Shown here one piece after another: positions 1 through 7,145 of a DNA stretch of 10,018 nucleotides. The DNA comes from an uncultured Ruminococcus sp. (GTDB lineage Bacteria > Bacillota > Clostridia > Oscillospirales > Acutalibacteraceae). The notes under the pieces are model-generated. The model had not been told where the DNA came from and ran no database searches. It saw only the letters and a program-made list of their open reading frames with translations. The stretch's first letter is position 1. The number at the start of each line of letters is the position of its first letter. The DNA is taken from NCBI GenBank assembly GCA_902773035.1, contig CACYDB010000132.1, positions 1 to 10,018 on the forward strand, read 5' to 3'. Made by a program: the position numbers and the translations under genes.

Positions 1-1
1 A

Positions 2-535
2 CTGCTCTATAATATGACGCTCGACAAGTATACCACGGAGTTTAACAAGATGTACTTATGTCTCGGCGGCAGGGAGAGCGAGTTTCCGTACAAAAAATGG
101 AAGCTGCTCAAGAAAGAGTTGCAGAATAACGGTATGACGTACGGTTATTACGCGCTGGACAGCGGAAATATCACGCTCACGGCGACGGTTGACGAAAAGA
201 GCTTGTATATCGTAAACCTCGGGTGCGGAACTACCGCGGATAAATTCAACCGCAGTAAGAATTTTCAGCAGAAGGTTATGACGGTCTGCGGAACAGTTGC
301 GGCTGTCGCAGGAGGTTACAAGGCTGACGACGTGAAATTCTTCGGAAATCTCTTTGTCGATACGCTTGAAAGCGCCGATCACTGCTTCTGGTATAAGGAC
401 AGCATTTATCTTTACAGCGGCGAGAAGGACATCAGCGGTAAAACTTCCATGCTGTTTCGGACTATTCCCGCGACGAGCGATATTGAGGCGGAGTGGAATC
501 TGGTTGATTATAAGGGATATTGGCTGGGAAACTAA
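2..535 (+). CDS. Hypothetical protein, probably 5'-truncated by the window edge
   Basis: I do not recognise this protein. The frame is open from base 2 to the TAA ending at 535. The first ATG is at base 14, but it has no ribosome binding site in the 13 bases before it, so the true start probably lies outside the window. About 173 residues follow that ATG. They are soluble in character, mixed alpha/beta, rich in Tyr, Lys and Gly, with a small Ala/Gly/Val-rich stretch near residues 90-101 that is too short and weak for a confident membrane helix. No catalytic motif is visible. It lies 43 bp upstream of a secreted Ig-like protein in the same direction, with no convincing terminator between, so the two may be co-transcribed. 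Codon use resembles its neighbours. That it is a real gene is well supported; its function is unknown. Confidence 0.7.
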   Translation: MLYNMTLDKYTTEFNKMYLCLGGRESEFPYKKWKLLKKELQNNGMTYGYYALDSGNITLTATVDEKSLYIVNLGCGTTADKFNRSKNFQQKVMTVCGTVAAVAGGYKADDVKFFGNLFVDTLESADHCFWYKDSIYLYSGEKDISGKTSMLFRTIPATSDIEAEWNLVDYKGYWLGN

Positions 536-578
536 AAAATTTTCCCGAAACGCTATATAAATTGAAAGGAGCGATTCT

Positions 579-1964
579 ATGAAAACTTTGAAAAAAACTA
601 TGGGCGTTATGCTGGCGGCGCTTATGCTTTTGAGCGTGGTTACATTGGTTCAGTTCAGCGCCGCGACGGCTCAGGAGATTATCGACGCTGTTGATATTAC
701 GGGTATGATCGAACCGAAGGTGGGGGAGAAGCCTGTTTTATCGGTTGACGAGAATGAGAAATTCACGGTCGAAAGCGTTTACTTTACCAATAAAACCGAT
801 CGACTTGAGGTTAAGGAAAGCGATACCTTTAAGGTCGGAAAGGTTTATACGGGCGGCGCGCTCATCACAGCTAAAGAGAATTACCGCTTTAAGACTACCG
901 ACTCGGGAGCCTGCGGAGTGGTCGCGACCGTCAACGGTAAGGCGGCTGCGGCGAATGTGGTTTATAATGAGGATCCCGCGACTAAAATAGCGGTTATATT
1001 TGAATTCCCCGCGCTTGAGGACAGCGTGGAAAATAAGAATATCACCGAGCTCAATATCACGGGAATCAAGGCGCCTAAGGTGGACGAGGAAATATATATG
1101 AGAGCTGATAACGGTACGGGCTACAGCGTTGAGAGCGTCGGATGGTATAATAAGACCGACGGATATTTCCTGCTTGAAAAGGATAAGTTCTCGGCTGACA
1201 AGGTTTACACCGCGAGAATCAAGGTCAAGGCTGTAGACGGCTATGTGTTTGATAATCCCACGGCGACGGTTAACGGATTTTCGGCGAAGGTCAGCGCGAT
1301 CGACGGCTACAAGCCCGCGGAGTATCTGCTGATTACGTATGATTTTAAGGACACCGTAATTCAAACGCCTGTTGAAACAGACTCTACAGAGCCTTCAACT
1401 CAGGAGCCGACTGAAACTGTTACGGTTGAACAGCCTACTACCGAGCCCGTGACCGAGCCTGAACCCACTCAGCCTGTCACTACTCAGCCTGCGACTGTGG
1501 CTCCGACGGAAGCTGTTGAGCCGACTGAGCCTGCGACTACAGAACCCGCGACTACACAGCCTGTGACTGACGCTCCGACAGAGGCTGTCAAGCCCACTCA
1601 GCCCGCGACTAAGCTGCCTGTGATCGACGCGGCTCCGGCAAGGGTTTCGGCGAAGAAGGCTAATCCGATCAAGGTTACGGTTAAAACAAAGACAGTAAAG
1701 CTCAAAAAGCTAAAGAAAAAAGATCAGAAGATTTCCGCGATCACGGTCAAGAACGCCAAGGGTAAGGTAAGCTATAAGATCACGGGCGTTCAGAAGAAAA
1801 TCGGAAAGCTCGTAAAGATCAACTCAAAGGGTGTTATCACCTTTAAAAAGTGGAAAGCCGCGAAGAAGGGTACGTATAAGATTAGCGTTAAGGTAAGCGC
1901 CAAGGGTAATTCGGCGTTTAAGGGCGCTGAAAAGACGGTAACGGTAAAGATTAAGGTTAAGTGA
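579..1964 (+). CDS. Secreted protein with two Ig-like repeats, Thr/Pro linker and basic C-terminal domain
   Basis: The start is fixed by AAAGGAG at 565-571, 7 nt before the ATG. Residues 1-31 form a Sec signal peptide: KK-rich start, hydrophobic core, probable cleavage after ATA at 29-31. Residues 37-145 and 155-257 are two diverged copies of one beta-rich domain. Both follow the plan ITG-x-PKV, VESV, NKTD, KVYT, a Tyr-Phe pair, TVNG, then a final aromatic-Asp/Glu-Phe strand, as in bacterial Ig-like modules. Residues 260-346 are a flexible Thr/Pro/Glu linker. Residues 354-461 are very lysine-rich and match a C-terminal module I know from many Ruminococcaceae and Lachnospiraceae exported proteins (KANP start, KGTYKI core, TVKIKVK end). 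There is no LPXTG sortase signal, transmembrane anchor or enzyme motif. The protein is probably exported and may be held on the wall by its basic domain (inference). Its ligand is unknown. Confidence 0.88.
   Translation: MKTLKKTMGVMLAALMLLSVVTLVQFSAATAQEIIDAVDITGMIEPKVGEKPVLSVDENEKFTVESVYFTNKTDRLEVKESDTFKVGKVYTGGALITAKENYRFKTTDSGACGVVATVNGKAAAANVVYNEDPATKIAVIFEFPALEDSVENKNITELNITGIKAPKVDEEIYMRADNGTGYSVESVGWYNKTDGYFLLEKDKFSADKVYTARIKVKAVDGYVFDNPTATVNGFSAKVSAIDGYKPAEYLLITYDFKDTVIQTPVETDSTEPSTQEPTETVTVEQPTTEPVTEPEPTQPVTTQPATVAPTEAVEPTEPATTEPATTQPVTDAPTEAVKPTQPATKLPVIDAAPARVSAKKANPIKVTVKTKTVKLKKLKKKDQKISAITVKNAKGKVSYKITGVQKKIGKLVKINSKGVITFKKWKAAKKGTYKISVKVSAKGNSAFKGAEKTVTVKIKVK
1500..1613 (+). 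repeat. Imperfect tandem repeat in the Thr/Pro linker (72-nt period)
   Basis: Within the linker of the secreted protein, a 24-residue unit beginning APTEAVEPTEPAT (1500-1571) is followed by a partial second copy beginning APTEAVKPTQPAT (1572-1613). The DNA copies differ mostly at third codon positions, so this is an older duplication. Shorter TEP/TQP units continue upstream to about 1380. The tract is a likely site of length variation. Confidence 0.7.
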
Positions 1965-2011
1965 TTTTTTTATTTCGAGTAGATATGGTTACATTATTAT
2001 AAAAGAGTATC

Positions 2012-2050
2012 ACCCGACGGTATTCTTGTAACGAGGAAATACCGTCGGGT
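2012..2050 (+). terminator. Hairpin after the secreted-protein gene, probable terminator
   Basis: Bases 2012-2024 (ACCCGACGGTATT) pair perfectly with 2038-2050 (AATACCGTCGGGT), a 13-bp stem with a 13-nt loop. It lies 47 bp after the stop codon of the plus-strand gene. The 3' side is only modestly T-rich (TTGATTATT), so termination efficiency is uncertain. The core of the stem is the same as in the terminator at 2170-2200. Confidence 0.55.
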
Positions 2051-2095
2051 TGATTATTAAAAAGACATTTGATAGAGCGAGCATTATAATGTGGA

Positions 2096-2146
2096 CCCTC
2101 TTCCGACTCGCCTGCGGCGAGCCACCTTCCCCCGAGGGAAGGCTCG
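2096..2146. repeat. REP-like palindromic repeat with two adjacent hairpins
   Basis: Two perfect hairpins stand side by side. CTCGCC (2107-2112) pairs with GGCGAG (2116-2121) around a 3-nt loop, and CCTTCCC (2125-2131) pairs with GGGAAGG (2136-2142) around a 4-nt loop. An alternative fold pairs CGAGCC (2118-2123) with GGCTCG (2141-2146), enclosing the second hairpin. The element is GC-rich in an AT-rich intergenic region between convergent genes. From memory, very similar sequences (CCTCTTCCGACTCGC... then CCTTCCCCC) are dispersed in many copies in gut Ruminococcaceae genomes. Only one copy is in this window. Confidence 0.7.
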
Positions 2147-2167
2147 TTGAATCTTTGTCAAACGTTC

Positions 2168-2200
2168 AAAAATCCCGACGGAGTAAAACCGTCGGGATTT
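2168..2200 (-). terminator. Rho-independent terminator of the minus-strand ABC operon
   Basis: A perfect 12-bp stem pairs 2170-2181 (AAATCCCGACGG) with 2189-2200 (CCGTCGGGATTT) around the 7-nt loop AGTAAAA. Read on the minus strand the stem ends in a run of five T residues (2172-2168). It lies 27 bp after the stop codon of the DUF4340 gene, as expected for the end of that operon. In the plus direction the T tract is shorter, so any bidirectional use would be weaker. Confidence 0.85.
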
Positions 2201-2227
2201 GCTATATATAAATGTATAGAGTTTTAA

Positions 2228-3877
2228 TTACCAGAAGCTCTTGACTTCCTTGTCTTTTATGATTTGGTCGGGCTGGTTGCAGAGCTGTTCGATATAGCTG
2301 CGGTAGACTGTGCCGATCGCCTTGCCGTTGAGATATGCCGCGTAGGCGTTTCCGCTCTTGCGGAAGGTAAGTGTGTCTGCCTTACGGCTCTTGGAGTAGG
2401 TGTACTTGATCGTGAGCTTCGGCGTACCGCCCGCGTTGACTTTAGCTTCCTCGTATTTGAGCATTGAGGCGTTGTCGAAGAAGGTCTGGAAGTAGCCCTG
2501 GTCGAGCTCCTTGCCCTTATACTTCGCGACTGTCTCGGTGGACTCGGTCTCTTCGCCCTTATCGTCGGTCGTCTTGCTGACTGTGGTCTTTACGTCAAAG
2601 TCGGTCGTCTTGCCGTCCGCGGTGACTGACATCTTTGAAAGTCCGCTGAGGTTGGCGTTGAGGACGTATTTTGAGGTCAGCTTTTCGCGCGACGTCTTTA
2701 CCCACGGGATAGAGGCGGAGGCTATCTTGTAGACGATGTTGCCCTCGGTTTCCATAAGGAAGCACTTGCCCTTGCTGTCGGGCTTGCTCGCGATAAGGTC
2801 AACGATGATGTCGGGATAGACAGCCTTGATGTGAGCCTTGGGGGATGACAGTCCGAGCTTTTTGAGCTGTTCAGAGTCGGGATTGACCGCCTCGACGCTC
2901 TCGGCGTAGAGTCCGCGGATCGCGCCTGTTACCTGAGAGGCCTCGTTGTCGTCGGCGAATTTGCCGTCGTCGAGGACGTAGGTGTTCTGGACGCAGTCCT
3001 TTTCCTTGTTCTGACTGATAGAGATGTCGTTGAGCTTGAGGCTCTTGAACTCGCCGCTGCTTTCGTCGCTCGCGGAGTTGTTGATCGTGAGGCTTATGAG
3101 GTCTGTGATTTTGAAGGAGAAGGGCTTTACGGCGTCCTTTTCACAGAGGTAGACCTCCTTGCCTGAGCCGAACATAACGTAGGTACCGAGGTTCTGCGGA
3201 GCGTCGTTGCCGATCTTGAAGGTGGCGGTGGTGCCGTCGCTGAAATAAACCTTGGCTTCCGCCTTGGGAGAGTCAAGTCCGTAGTCCGCGAGGTGATCTG
3301 AGGCGTCGGCGTCGGAGACGGATTTGAACTCGAGGTTTGAGCAGGCGTTGGCGACCTCGTCGGGCGCGCCTGTCTGGAGCTCGAGCGTTTCAAAACCTAC
3401 TATGGTGTACTCGGTTTCGCCTGTTTCCTCGGTCGTTTCGCCTGTTTTGGGATCGGTTTCCTTAGTTTTGGTCTTTTTGGTGTTGGCGTTGATAGTCAGG
3501 TTGCCGCCTGAGTTTTTGAGCTCCATCTTTGTGATGTCGGCGGGAACCTTGCTGAAAAAGCTGCCTGAGCCGTTTACCTTTATCTTGCCGTTTTTGTCGG
3601 TCTTGACCTCAGCCTGCCACTCCTTGTTGCTGTTGACGCCTGTCTTGACGCTGGTGCCGTCGCTTAATTTGTCGGTGATCTCGTTGTTCTGGGGCAGGAA
3701 AATCAGCAGGCATACCACGCCGCCGAGTACAAGCGCCGCTATGAGCGAGATTATCAGCGCTTTGGCGCCTGATTTTTTCTTTTTGGCGGGCTTTGCGGAT
3801 GAGGTCGGGGTTTCAAATTTATCGAGGAGATTATCGGTTTCGTTTTCTATGATAATCTCGGGTTCCTTGTTTTCCAT
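2228..3877 (-). CDS. DUF4340 domain-containing membrane-anchored protein of a Gld-type ABC operon
   Basis: This 549-residue protein has a short acidic cytoplasmic N-terminus, a Lys-rich stretch (about 31-39) and one transmembrane helix at 41-62. The rest should face outside. The external part holds two related segments of DUF4340 character, each opening with a GL-x-SPKA motif (199-206 and 341-347), followed by beta strands; the first includes a KIG segment and a GTYVMF strand. Residues 132-156 are a Thr/Lys/Glu low-complexity insert. DUF4340 proteins are regularly encoded beside GldG-like proteins and their ABC transporter; their molecular role is not established. The gene is last in the operon. 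Its ATG overlaps the TAA of the upstream gene by 1 nt, behind AGGAGG (3886-3891), which suggests translational coupling. I infer it is an extracytoplasmic subunit of the same complex. Confidence 0.88.
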   Translation of the reverse strand: MENKEPEIIIENETDNLLDKFETPTSSAKPAKKKKSGAKALIISLIAALVLGGVVCLLIFLPQNNEITDKLSDGTSVKTGVNSNKEWQAEVKTDKNGKIKVNGSGSFFSKVPADITKMELKNSGGNLTINANTKKTKTKETDPKTGETTEETGETEYTIVGFETLELQTGAPDEVANACSNLEFKSVSDADASDHLADYGLDSPKAEAKVYFSDGTTATFKIGNDAPQNLGTYVMFGSGKEVYLCEKDAVKPFSFKITDLISLTINNSASDESSGEFKSLKLNDISISQNKEKDCVQNTYVLDDGKFADDNEASQVTGAIRGLYAESVEAVNPDSEQLKKLGLSSPKAHIKAVYPDIIVDLIASKPDSKGKCFLMETEGNIVYKIASASIPWVKTSREKLTSKYVLNANLSGLSKMSVTADGKTTDFDVKTTVSKTTDDKGEETESTETVAKYKGKELDQGYFQTFFDNASMLKYEEAKVNAGGTPKLTIKYTYSKSRKADTLTFRKSGNAYAAYLNGKAIGTVYRSYIEQLCNQPDQIIKDKEVKSFW

Positions 3878-5433
3878 TATTTATTCCTCCTGCGGATGTA
3901 GAGAATGAGTCCGACTATGAGCACTCCGAGCGGAATCAGGACGATGAAGATGAGTCCTACCGCGACGGTTGTTGAGGAATTGGTTACGCCGAGCTCGCCG
4001 CCGTCGATTGCCGCGGAGTTGATCGTAACGCCCATATCCTCTCTGCCCGAGACGGTGTTGCAGAAGTTTACGAGGTAGTTTGCGTTGTTGTAGGAGGTGG
4101 TGGAAACGAAGGTCTTTGAGAACATATAGGGTGAGCCGAATACGGCGATTTTTGCCGCCTTGGCGTCGTCGGGTGAGGACTTGGAGCCCAGCGCCGCGAG
4201 GTTGATGCCGTCGGCTGTCATATATTTCTCGAGGTCTTCTCCGCTTTCGATCTTTGATGTGTCAACGTTGAAGGGGAGCATACCTACAGACTGGGTGAGG
4301 TTGAGAAGTGAGGTCGCCTTGCTCTCGTCCTTGATCACGACGTTGCGTGAGTTGTAGACGATCGTGGGGATCGAGGCGTTTTTGAGAGTTGAGGTGTAGT
4401 CGGTGTTGTTGTACTCAGCGAGGAACATATAGACGCTCTGGAGGTAGTAGTTGTTGTTTGTGCAGAAGCAGAGTCCGTCGCTGACCTCGAGTCCGTACTC
4501 TCTGAGCAGCGCGTCGAGGTTGGGAGTTTCGGTGTGGACGTCCATAGGCATATAGATAAGAGTCTTGCCGTTTTCACCGTCGTTGTCGAGCCATTTTTCG
4601 AGCTTGTCAACGGCTTTTTCGCTTAAATCAACGGTGGGGGCAAAGAGGACTGCGATTTTAGCGTCCTTGTGTAAATCCTTTGTGGTGAGGTTGACGTCCT
4701 TTACGTCATAGGCGTTCTGCTTGAGCAGAGCCTTCATAGCGGAGTAGGATTCCTCCTCCTCGCCTGAGCCTGTAATGAAGTCTACGCCGACCTTGTCGCC
4801 TGTTGTGACGTCGAGCATACCCGTGACGACAGCCTGCTCGATTTTGGTTGCGGTGTAGGCGTAGTAGCCGTAGTAGGAGAAGGTTTCCTCGTCGTAGGTG
4901 AAGCAGTCGGTGAGGGAGAGGGCGGTGTATTTTTCGCCCGCGTCAACGACTATAAGGTTGTTGGCGTCCTTGGAGTTCCAGTCGATATTCTCATACTTGC
5001 CCGTAAAGGTCGGATTTGTGGTGAGGTCGATGAACTTGAGCGTTACATGAGAGCTTGCCGCCGCCATTTTGTGCAGGAGCTTGTCAGCCTGTACGAAATA
5101 CTGCGCGCCCGAGTAGGCGTTCATTCCGCTCTTGAAGGTGTTCTCTGAGGTGAGGACGTAGAGAGTGATGTCCTTGTCGAGCTGCTTTAGGTAGGTTTCC
5201 GTATCCTTCTGGAGCTGGTAGGTTCCCGAGGCTGTCATATCGAACTGGAGGTTCGGGAAGCGCTCTACAAGCAGGTGAGAAGCAAAGTTGATAAGTACGA
5301 TTATCGCGATGAATACGGCGAGGATAGCTACCGCGAGGGAGCCCTTCTTAGCCTTTCTGGATTTGAGGAGGCGTTTGATTTTGTTCTCCTTTTTGGAGGC
5401 TTTTGTTTCTGAAATGACTTCTTTGTTATTCAT
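3877..5433 (-). CDS. GldG-like ABC transporter auxiliary protein
   Basis: This 518-residue protein has a basic N-terminal tail, a transmembrane helix at 32-53, a large external domain and a second helix at about 490-512 followed by YIRRRNK in the cytoplasm. The external region fits the ABC_transp_aux/GldG family: strands at 87-95 and 130-137, a V-x-FITGSGEEE segment at 216-227, then PTVDLSEKAVDKLEKWL (266-282), resembling the family's region that leads into a long L-x-x-W/F helix. In Bacteroidota, GldG works with GldA and GldF in gliding. Here there is no sign of gliding genes, and the family is common in non-gliding bacteria. The start follows TAAGGAGG, which overlaps the stop of the permease gene 11 bp upstream. 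It probably forms the outer part of the transporter complex; the substrate is unknown. Confidence 0.88.
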   Translation of the reverse strand: MNNKEVISETKASKKENKIKRLLKSRKAKKGSLAVAILAVFIAIIVLINFASHLLVERFPNLQFDMTASGTYQLQKDTETYLKQLDKDITLYVLTSENTFKSGMNAYSGAQYFVQADKLLHKMAAASSHVTLKFIDLTTNPTFTGKYENIDWNSKDANNLIVVDAGEKYTALSLTDCFTYDEETFSYYGYYAYTATKIEQAVVTGMLDVTTGDKVGVDFITGSGEEEESYSAMKALLKQNAYDVKDVNLTTKDLHKDAKIAVLFAPTVDLSEKAVDKLEKWLDNDGENGKTLIYMPMDVHTETPNLDALLREYGLEVSDGLCFCTNNNYYLQSVYMFLAEYNNTDYTSTLKNASIPTIVYNSRNVVIKDESKATSLLNLTQSVGMLPFNVDTSKIESGEDLEKYMTADGINLAALGSKSSPDDAKAAKIAVFGSPYMFSKTFVSTTSYNNANYLVNFCNTVSGREDMGVTINSAAIDGGELGVTNSSTTVAVGLIFIVLIPLGVLIVGLILYIRRRNK

Positions 5434-5444
5434 TTTTTACCTCC

Positions 5445-6149
5445 TTAGCTCCAGCGTTTTTTCTCGAACACGCGGATCGTGAAGAATACAAAGAGCGCGA
5501 TTACGCTCAGGAAGAACACAACTCCCGTGAGGTCGAGCATACCGTATGTGAAGTTTGAGTAATAAGCGGTGAAGGAGATCGAGTTGAGAACGCTTGTTAC
5601 CCAGTCAATGTTAATCATTGAGGAAATCGAGCTCATCATATAGGTGATGAGTCCGACCGCCATTCCGATTATGGCGGCGATGAGCTGGCTTTCGGTCAGG
5701 GCGCTGATGAATACGTCGATTGCGATAAGCGCTCCGCCGAGCAGCAGTAAGCCGATGACTGTGCAGATGATTACCGCCCAGTCGGCAGTGGTGAACATCA
5801 TAATTACAAAGCCGTAGACAAAGAATATCATACAGCAAATCGCGTACAGAATGAACGCGCCGAGGAATTTGCCCATTACGATGTCAAAAAGGCTTGACGG
5901 AGAGGTGAGGAGAGCCTGATCTGTACGCTGACGTTTTTCCTCGCTGAAGGTTTTCATTGAGATGATCGGAGTGATGAAAACGATGATTACGAAGATGTTG
6001 GAGAAGGTGGGGGCGAGGGACGAGGTGTTGCCCATAAAGCAGGTGCCTACGAAGAACCATCCCGAAAAGCCGAAGAACATTGCCATTACAACGTAGGCGA
6101 TCGCGGAGTTGAAGTAGGAGCTGAGCTCGCGTTTGAGTATAGCTTTCAT
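5445..6149 (-). CDS. ABC-2 family transporter permease (GldF-like)
   Basis: This is a 234-residue membrane protein with about six helices (near 16-37, 46-64, 96-118, 124-149, 154-174 and 207-226). After the second helix comes the cytoplasmic segment SEEKRQRTDQALLTSP (69-84), a hallmark of the GldF/ABC-2 permease group and the probable contact with the ATPase. The frame is open for 35 more codons upstream, to an ATG at 6254, but those codons overlap the ATPase gene and read as unrelated Arg/Gln-rich sequence. The ATG at 6149 has AGGAGG 9 nt before it and gives the normal family N-terminus MKAILKREL. It overlaps the ATPase stop by 1 nt (TAATG). It is the membrane channel partner of the preceding ATPase. 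Confidence 0.9.
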   Translation of the reverse strand: MKAILKRELSSYFNSAIAYVVMAMFFGFSGWFFVGTCFMGNTSSLAPTFSNIFVIIVFITPIISMKTFSEEKRQRTDQALLTSPSSLFDIVMGKFLGAFILYAICCMIFFVYGFVIMMFTTADWAVIICTVIGLLLLGGALIAIDVFISALTESQLIAAIIGMAVGLITYMMSSISSMINIDWVTSVLNSISFTAYYSNFTYGMLDLTGVVFFLSVIALFVFFTIRVFEKKRWS

Positions 6150-7111
6150 TACCTTACACCTCCTGTTTTGTCCTTGGTCTGATCCTGAGATACGAGCTTG
6201 AGGAAGCTGTCCTCTAAGGTTTCGTTGCCGCTTTGCATATCGAGGATGATACACTCGGCGCGGGCGATAGCGCTGAATACGTCGCGGCGGATGTCTACGC
6301 CTGTCTGATATTCGACGAGATAACGCGAGGTGTTTTCGTCAAGATCGCGCTGTTTTTTGATTTTGAGAACGCCCGGGATTACTTTAAGGGCGTTGAGAAC
6401 CGTGCCCTGAGCGCCCTCGATATCGAGACGCAGCTTCTGGTTGCCCGCTATCGCGGTTGAAAGCTCGCTCGCTTTGGTGTCGGCGACAAGCTTGCCGTTG
6501 GATATCACGATGATTCTGTCGCAGGTCGCTGAGATCTCGGAAAGCACGTGTGAGGAGAAGATCACGGTGTGCTTTTTGCCGAGGCTCTTGATAAGGTTAC
6601 GGATCTCGATAATCTGCTGAGGGTCGAGTCCGACGGTGGGCTCGTCGAGAATGAGTACGGGCGGATTTCCGAGCAGCGCCTGAGCGAAGCCTACGCGCTG
6701 GCGGTAGCCCTTGGATAAATGCTTGATGATCCTGCCGCTGACGTCGGAAATTTTGACGAGACGCATTACCTCGTCGATGTGCTCCTTCTTGGGCAGTTTT
6801 ACTTTTTTGAGGTCAAACATAAACTCAAGATACTTCTTTACGGTCATTTCGACGTAAAGAGGGGGTATCTCGGGAAGATAGCCGATTGAGCTTTTTACTT
6901 TCTTGGGATTTTCGAGCACCTCGTAGCCGTCAACTGTGATCGTGCCTGCGGTGGAGCTGATGTAACCCGTTATCATATTCATAGTTGTTGATTTTCCCGC
7001 GCCGTTAGGTCCGAGAAAACCGAGGATCTCACCTTCGCCGACGGTAAAGCTGATGTCGTCTACGACGGTCATATTACCGTAGCGCTTGGTAAGGTTTTTA
7101 ACCTCAACCAC
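6149..7111 (-). CDS. ABC transporter ATP-binding protein (GldA-like)
   Basis: This 320-residue cytoplasmic ATPase energises the permease encoded next. Counting from the GTG start, Walker A GPNGAGKST is at 34-42, the signature LSKGYRQR at about 132-139, Walker B VLILDEP at 152-158 and the switch His (FSSH) at 188. In place of the usual Q-loop Gln it has the YLPE-x-PPLYVEM pattern at about 78-89, characteristic of the GldA/NatA-like group. A C-terminal extension of about 90 residues is normal for that group. I chose GTG at 7111: AAAGGAG (7120-7126) sits 8 nt upstream and the protein then begins VVEVKNLTKRYG. The ATG at 7147 would add 12 residues, but it overlaps the probable -10 box, so it should not be in the mRNA. 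First gene of a four-gene operon. Confidence 0.92.
   Translation of the reverse strand: MVEVKNLTKRYGNMTVVDDISFTVGEGEILGFLGPNGAGKSTTMNMITGYISSTAGTITVDGYEVLENPKKVKSSIGYLPEIPPLYVEMTVKKYLEFMFDLKKVKLPKKEHIDEVMRLVKISDVSGRIIKHLSKGYRQRVGFAQALLGNPPVLILDEPTVGLDPQQIIEIRNLIKSLGKKHTVIFSSHVLSEISATCDRIIVISNGKLVADTKASELSTAIAGNQKLRLDIEGAQGTVLNALKVIPGVLKIKKQRDLDENTSRYLVEYQTGVDIRRDVFSAIARAECIILDMQSGNETLEDSFLKLVSQDQTKDKTGGVR
6159..6164 (-). promoter_or_regulatory. Ribosome binding site fixing the permease start
   Basis: AGGAGG on the minus strand lies inside the last codons of the ATPase gene, 9 nt before the ATG at 6149. This sets the permease start at 6149 rather than 6254, and with the TAATG overlap it suggests coupled translation of ATPase and permease. 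Confidence 0.85.
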
Positions 7112-7119
7112 AAAAATCA

Positions 7120-7126
7120 CTCCTTT
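7120..7126 (-). promoter_or_regulatory. Ribosome binding site supporting a GTG start for the ATPase
   Basis: AAAGGAG on the minus strand, 8 nt before GTG 7111-7109. No comparable site precedes the in-frame ATG at 7147. Confidence 0.8.
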
Positions 7127-7145
7127 TCTGATTTTAGACTTAATC

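Noticed and set aside
8..13. TATAAT just before the ATG at base 14, as a second leaderless-type promoter
   Set aside because: The start point would fall at about base 20, downstream of the ATG, and the -35 region is outside the window.
526..546. GGGAAA...TTTCCC hairpin at the end of the first gene as a terminator
   Set aside because: Only 6 bp, half AT, overlapping the stop codon, and not followed by a T run on the plus strand.
554..559. TATATA as a -10 box for the secreted-protein gene
   Set aside because: No acceptable -35 at 16-18 bp, and the start site would fall inside the ribosome binding site.
738..1364. 208-codon minus-strand frame inside the secreted-protein gene
   Set aside because: It is a shadow of a gene with a signal peptide and domain repeats, with Arg/Ile-rich translation, no ribosome binding site and no recognisable fold.
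1965..1971. Run of seven T residues right after the secreted-protein stop codon as a terminator tail
   Set aside because: No stable hairpin precedes it within the last codons of the gene.
2069..2090. TTGATA and TATAAT in the convergent intergenic region as a promoter
   Set aside because: The spacer is only 10 bp, far from the required 16-18, and no gene follows. The TATAAT is part of a 10-bp palindrome, CATTATAATG.
3324..3908. 194-codon plus-strand frame antisense to the GldG/DUF4340 genes
   Set aside because: It lies wholly opposite well-supported genes, its translation is Ser/Val/Leu-rich as expected from the reverse of Asp/Lys/Thr/Glu codons, and it has no family motif.
6150..6254. 35-codon N-terminal extension of the permease
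   Set aside because: The sequence is out of frame within the ATPase gene, rich in Arg and Gln and unlike any permease N-terminus. A good ribosome binding site marks the ATG at 6149.
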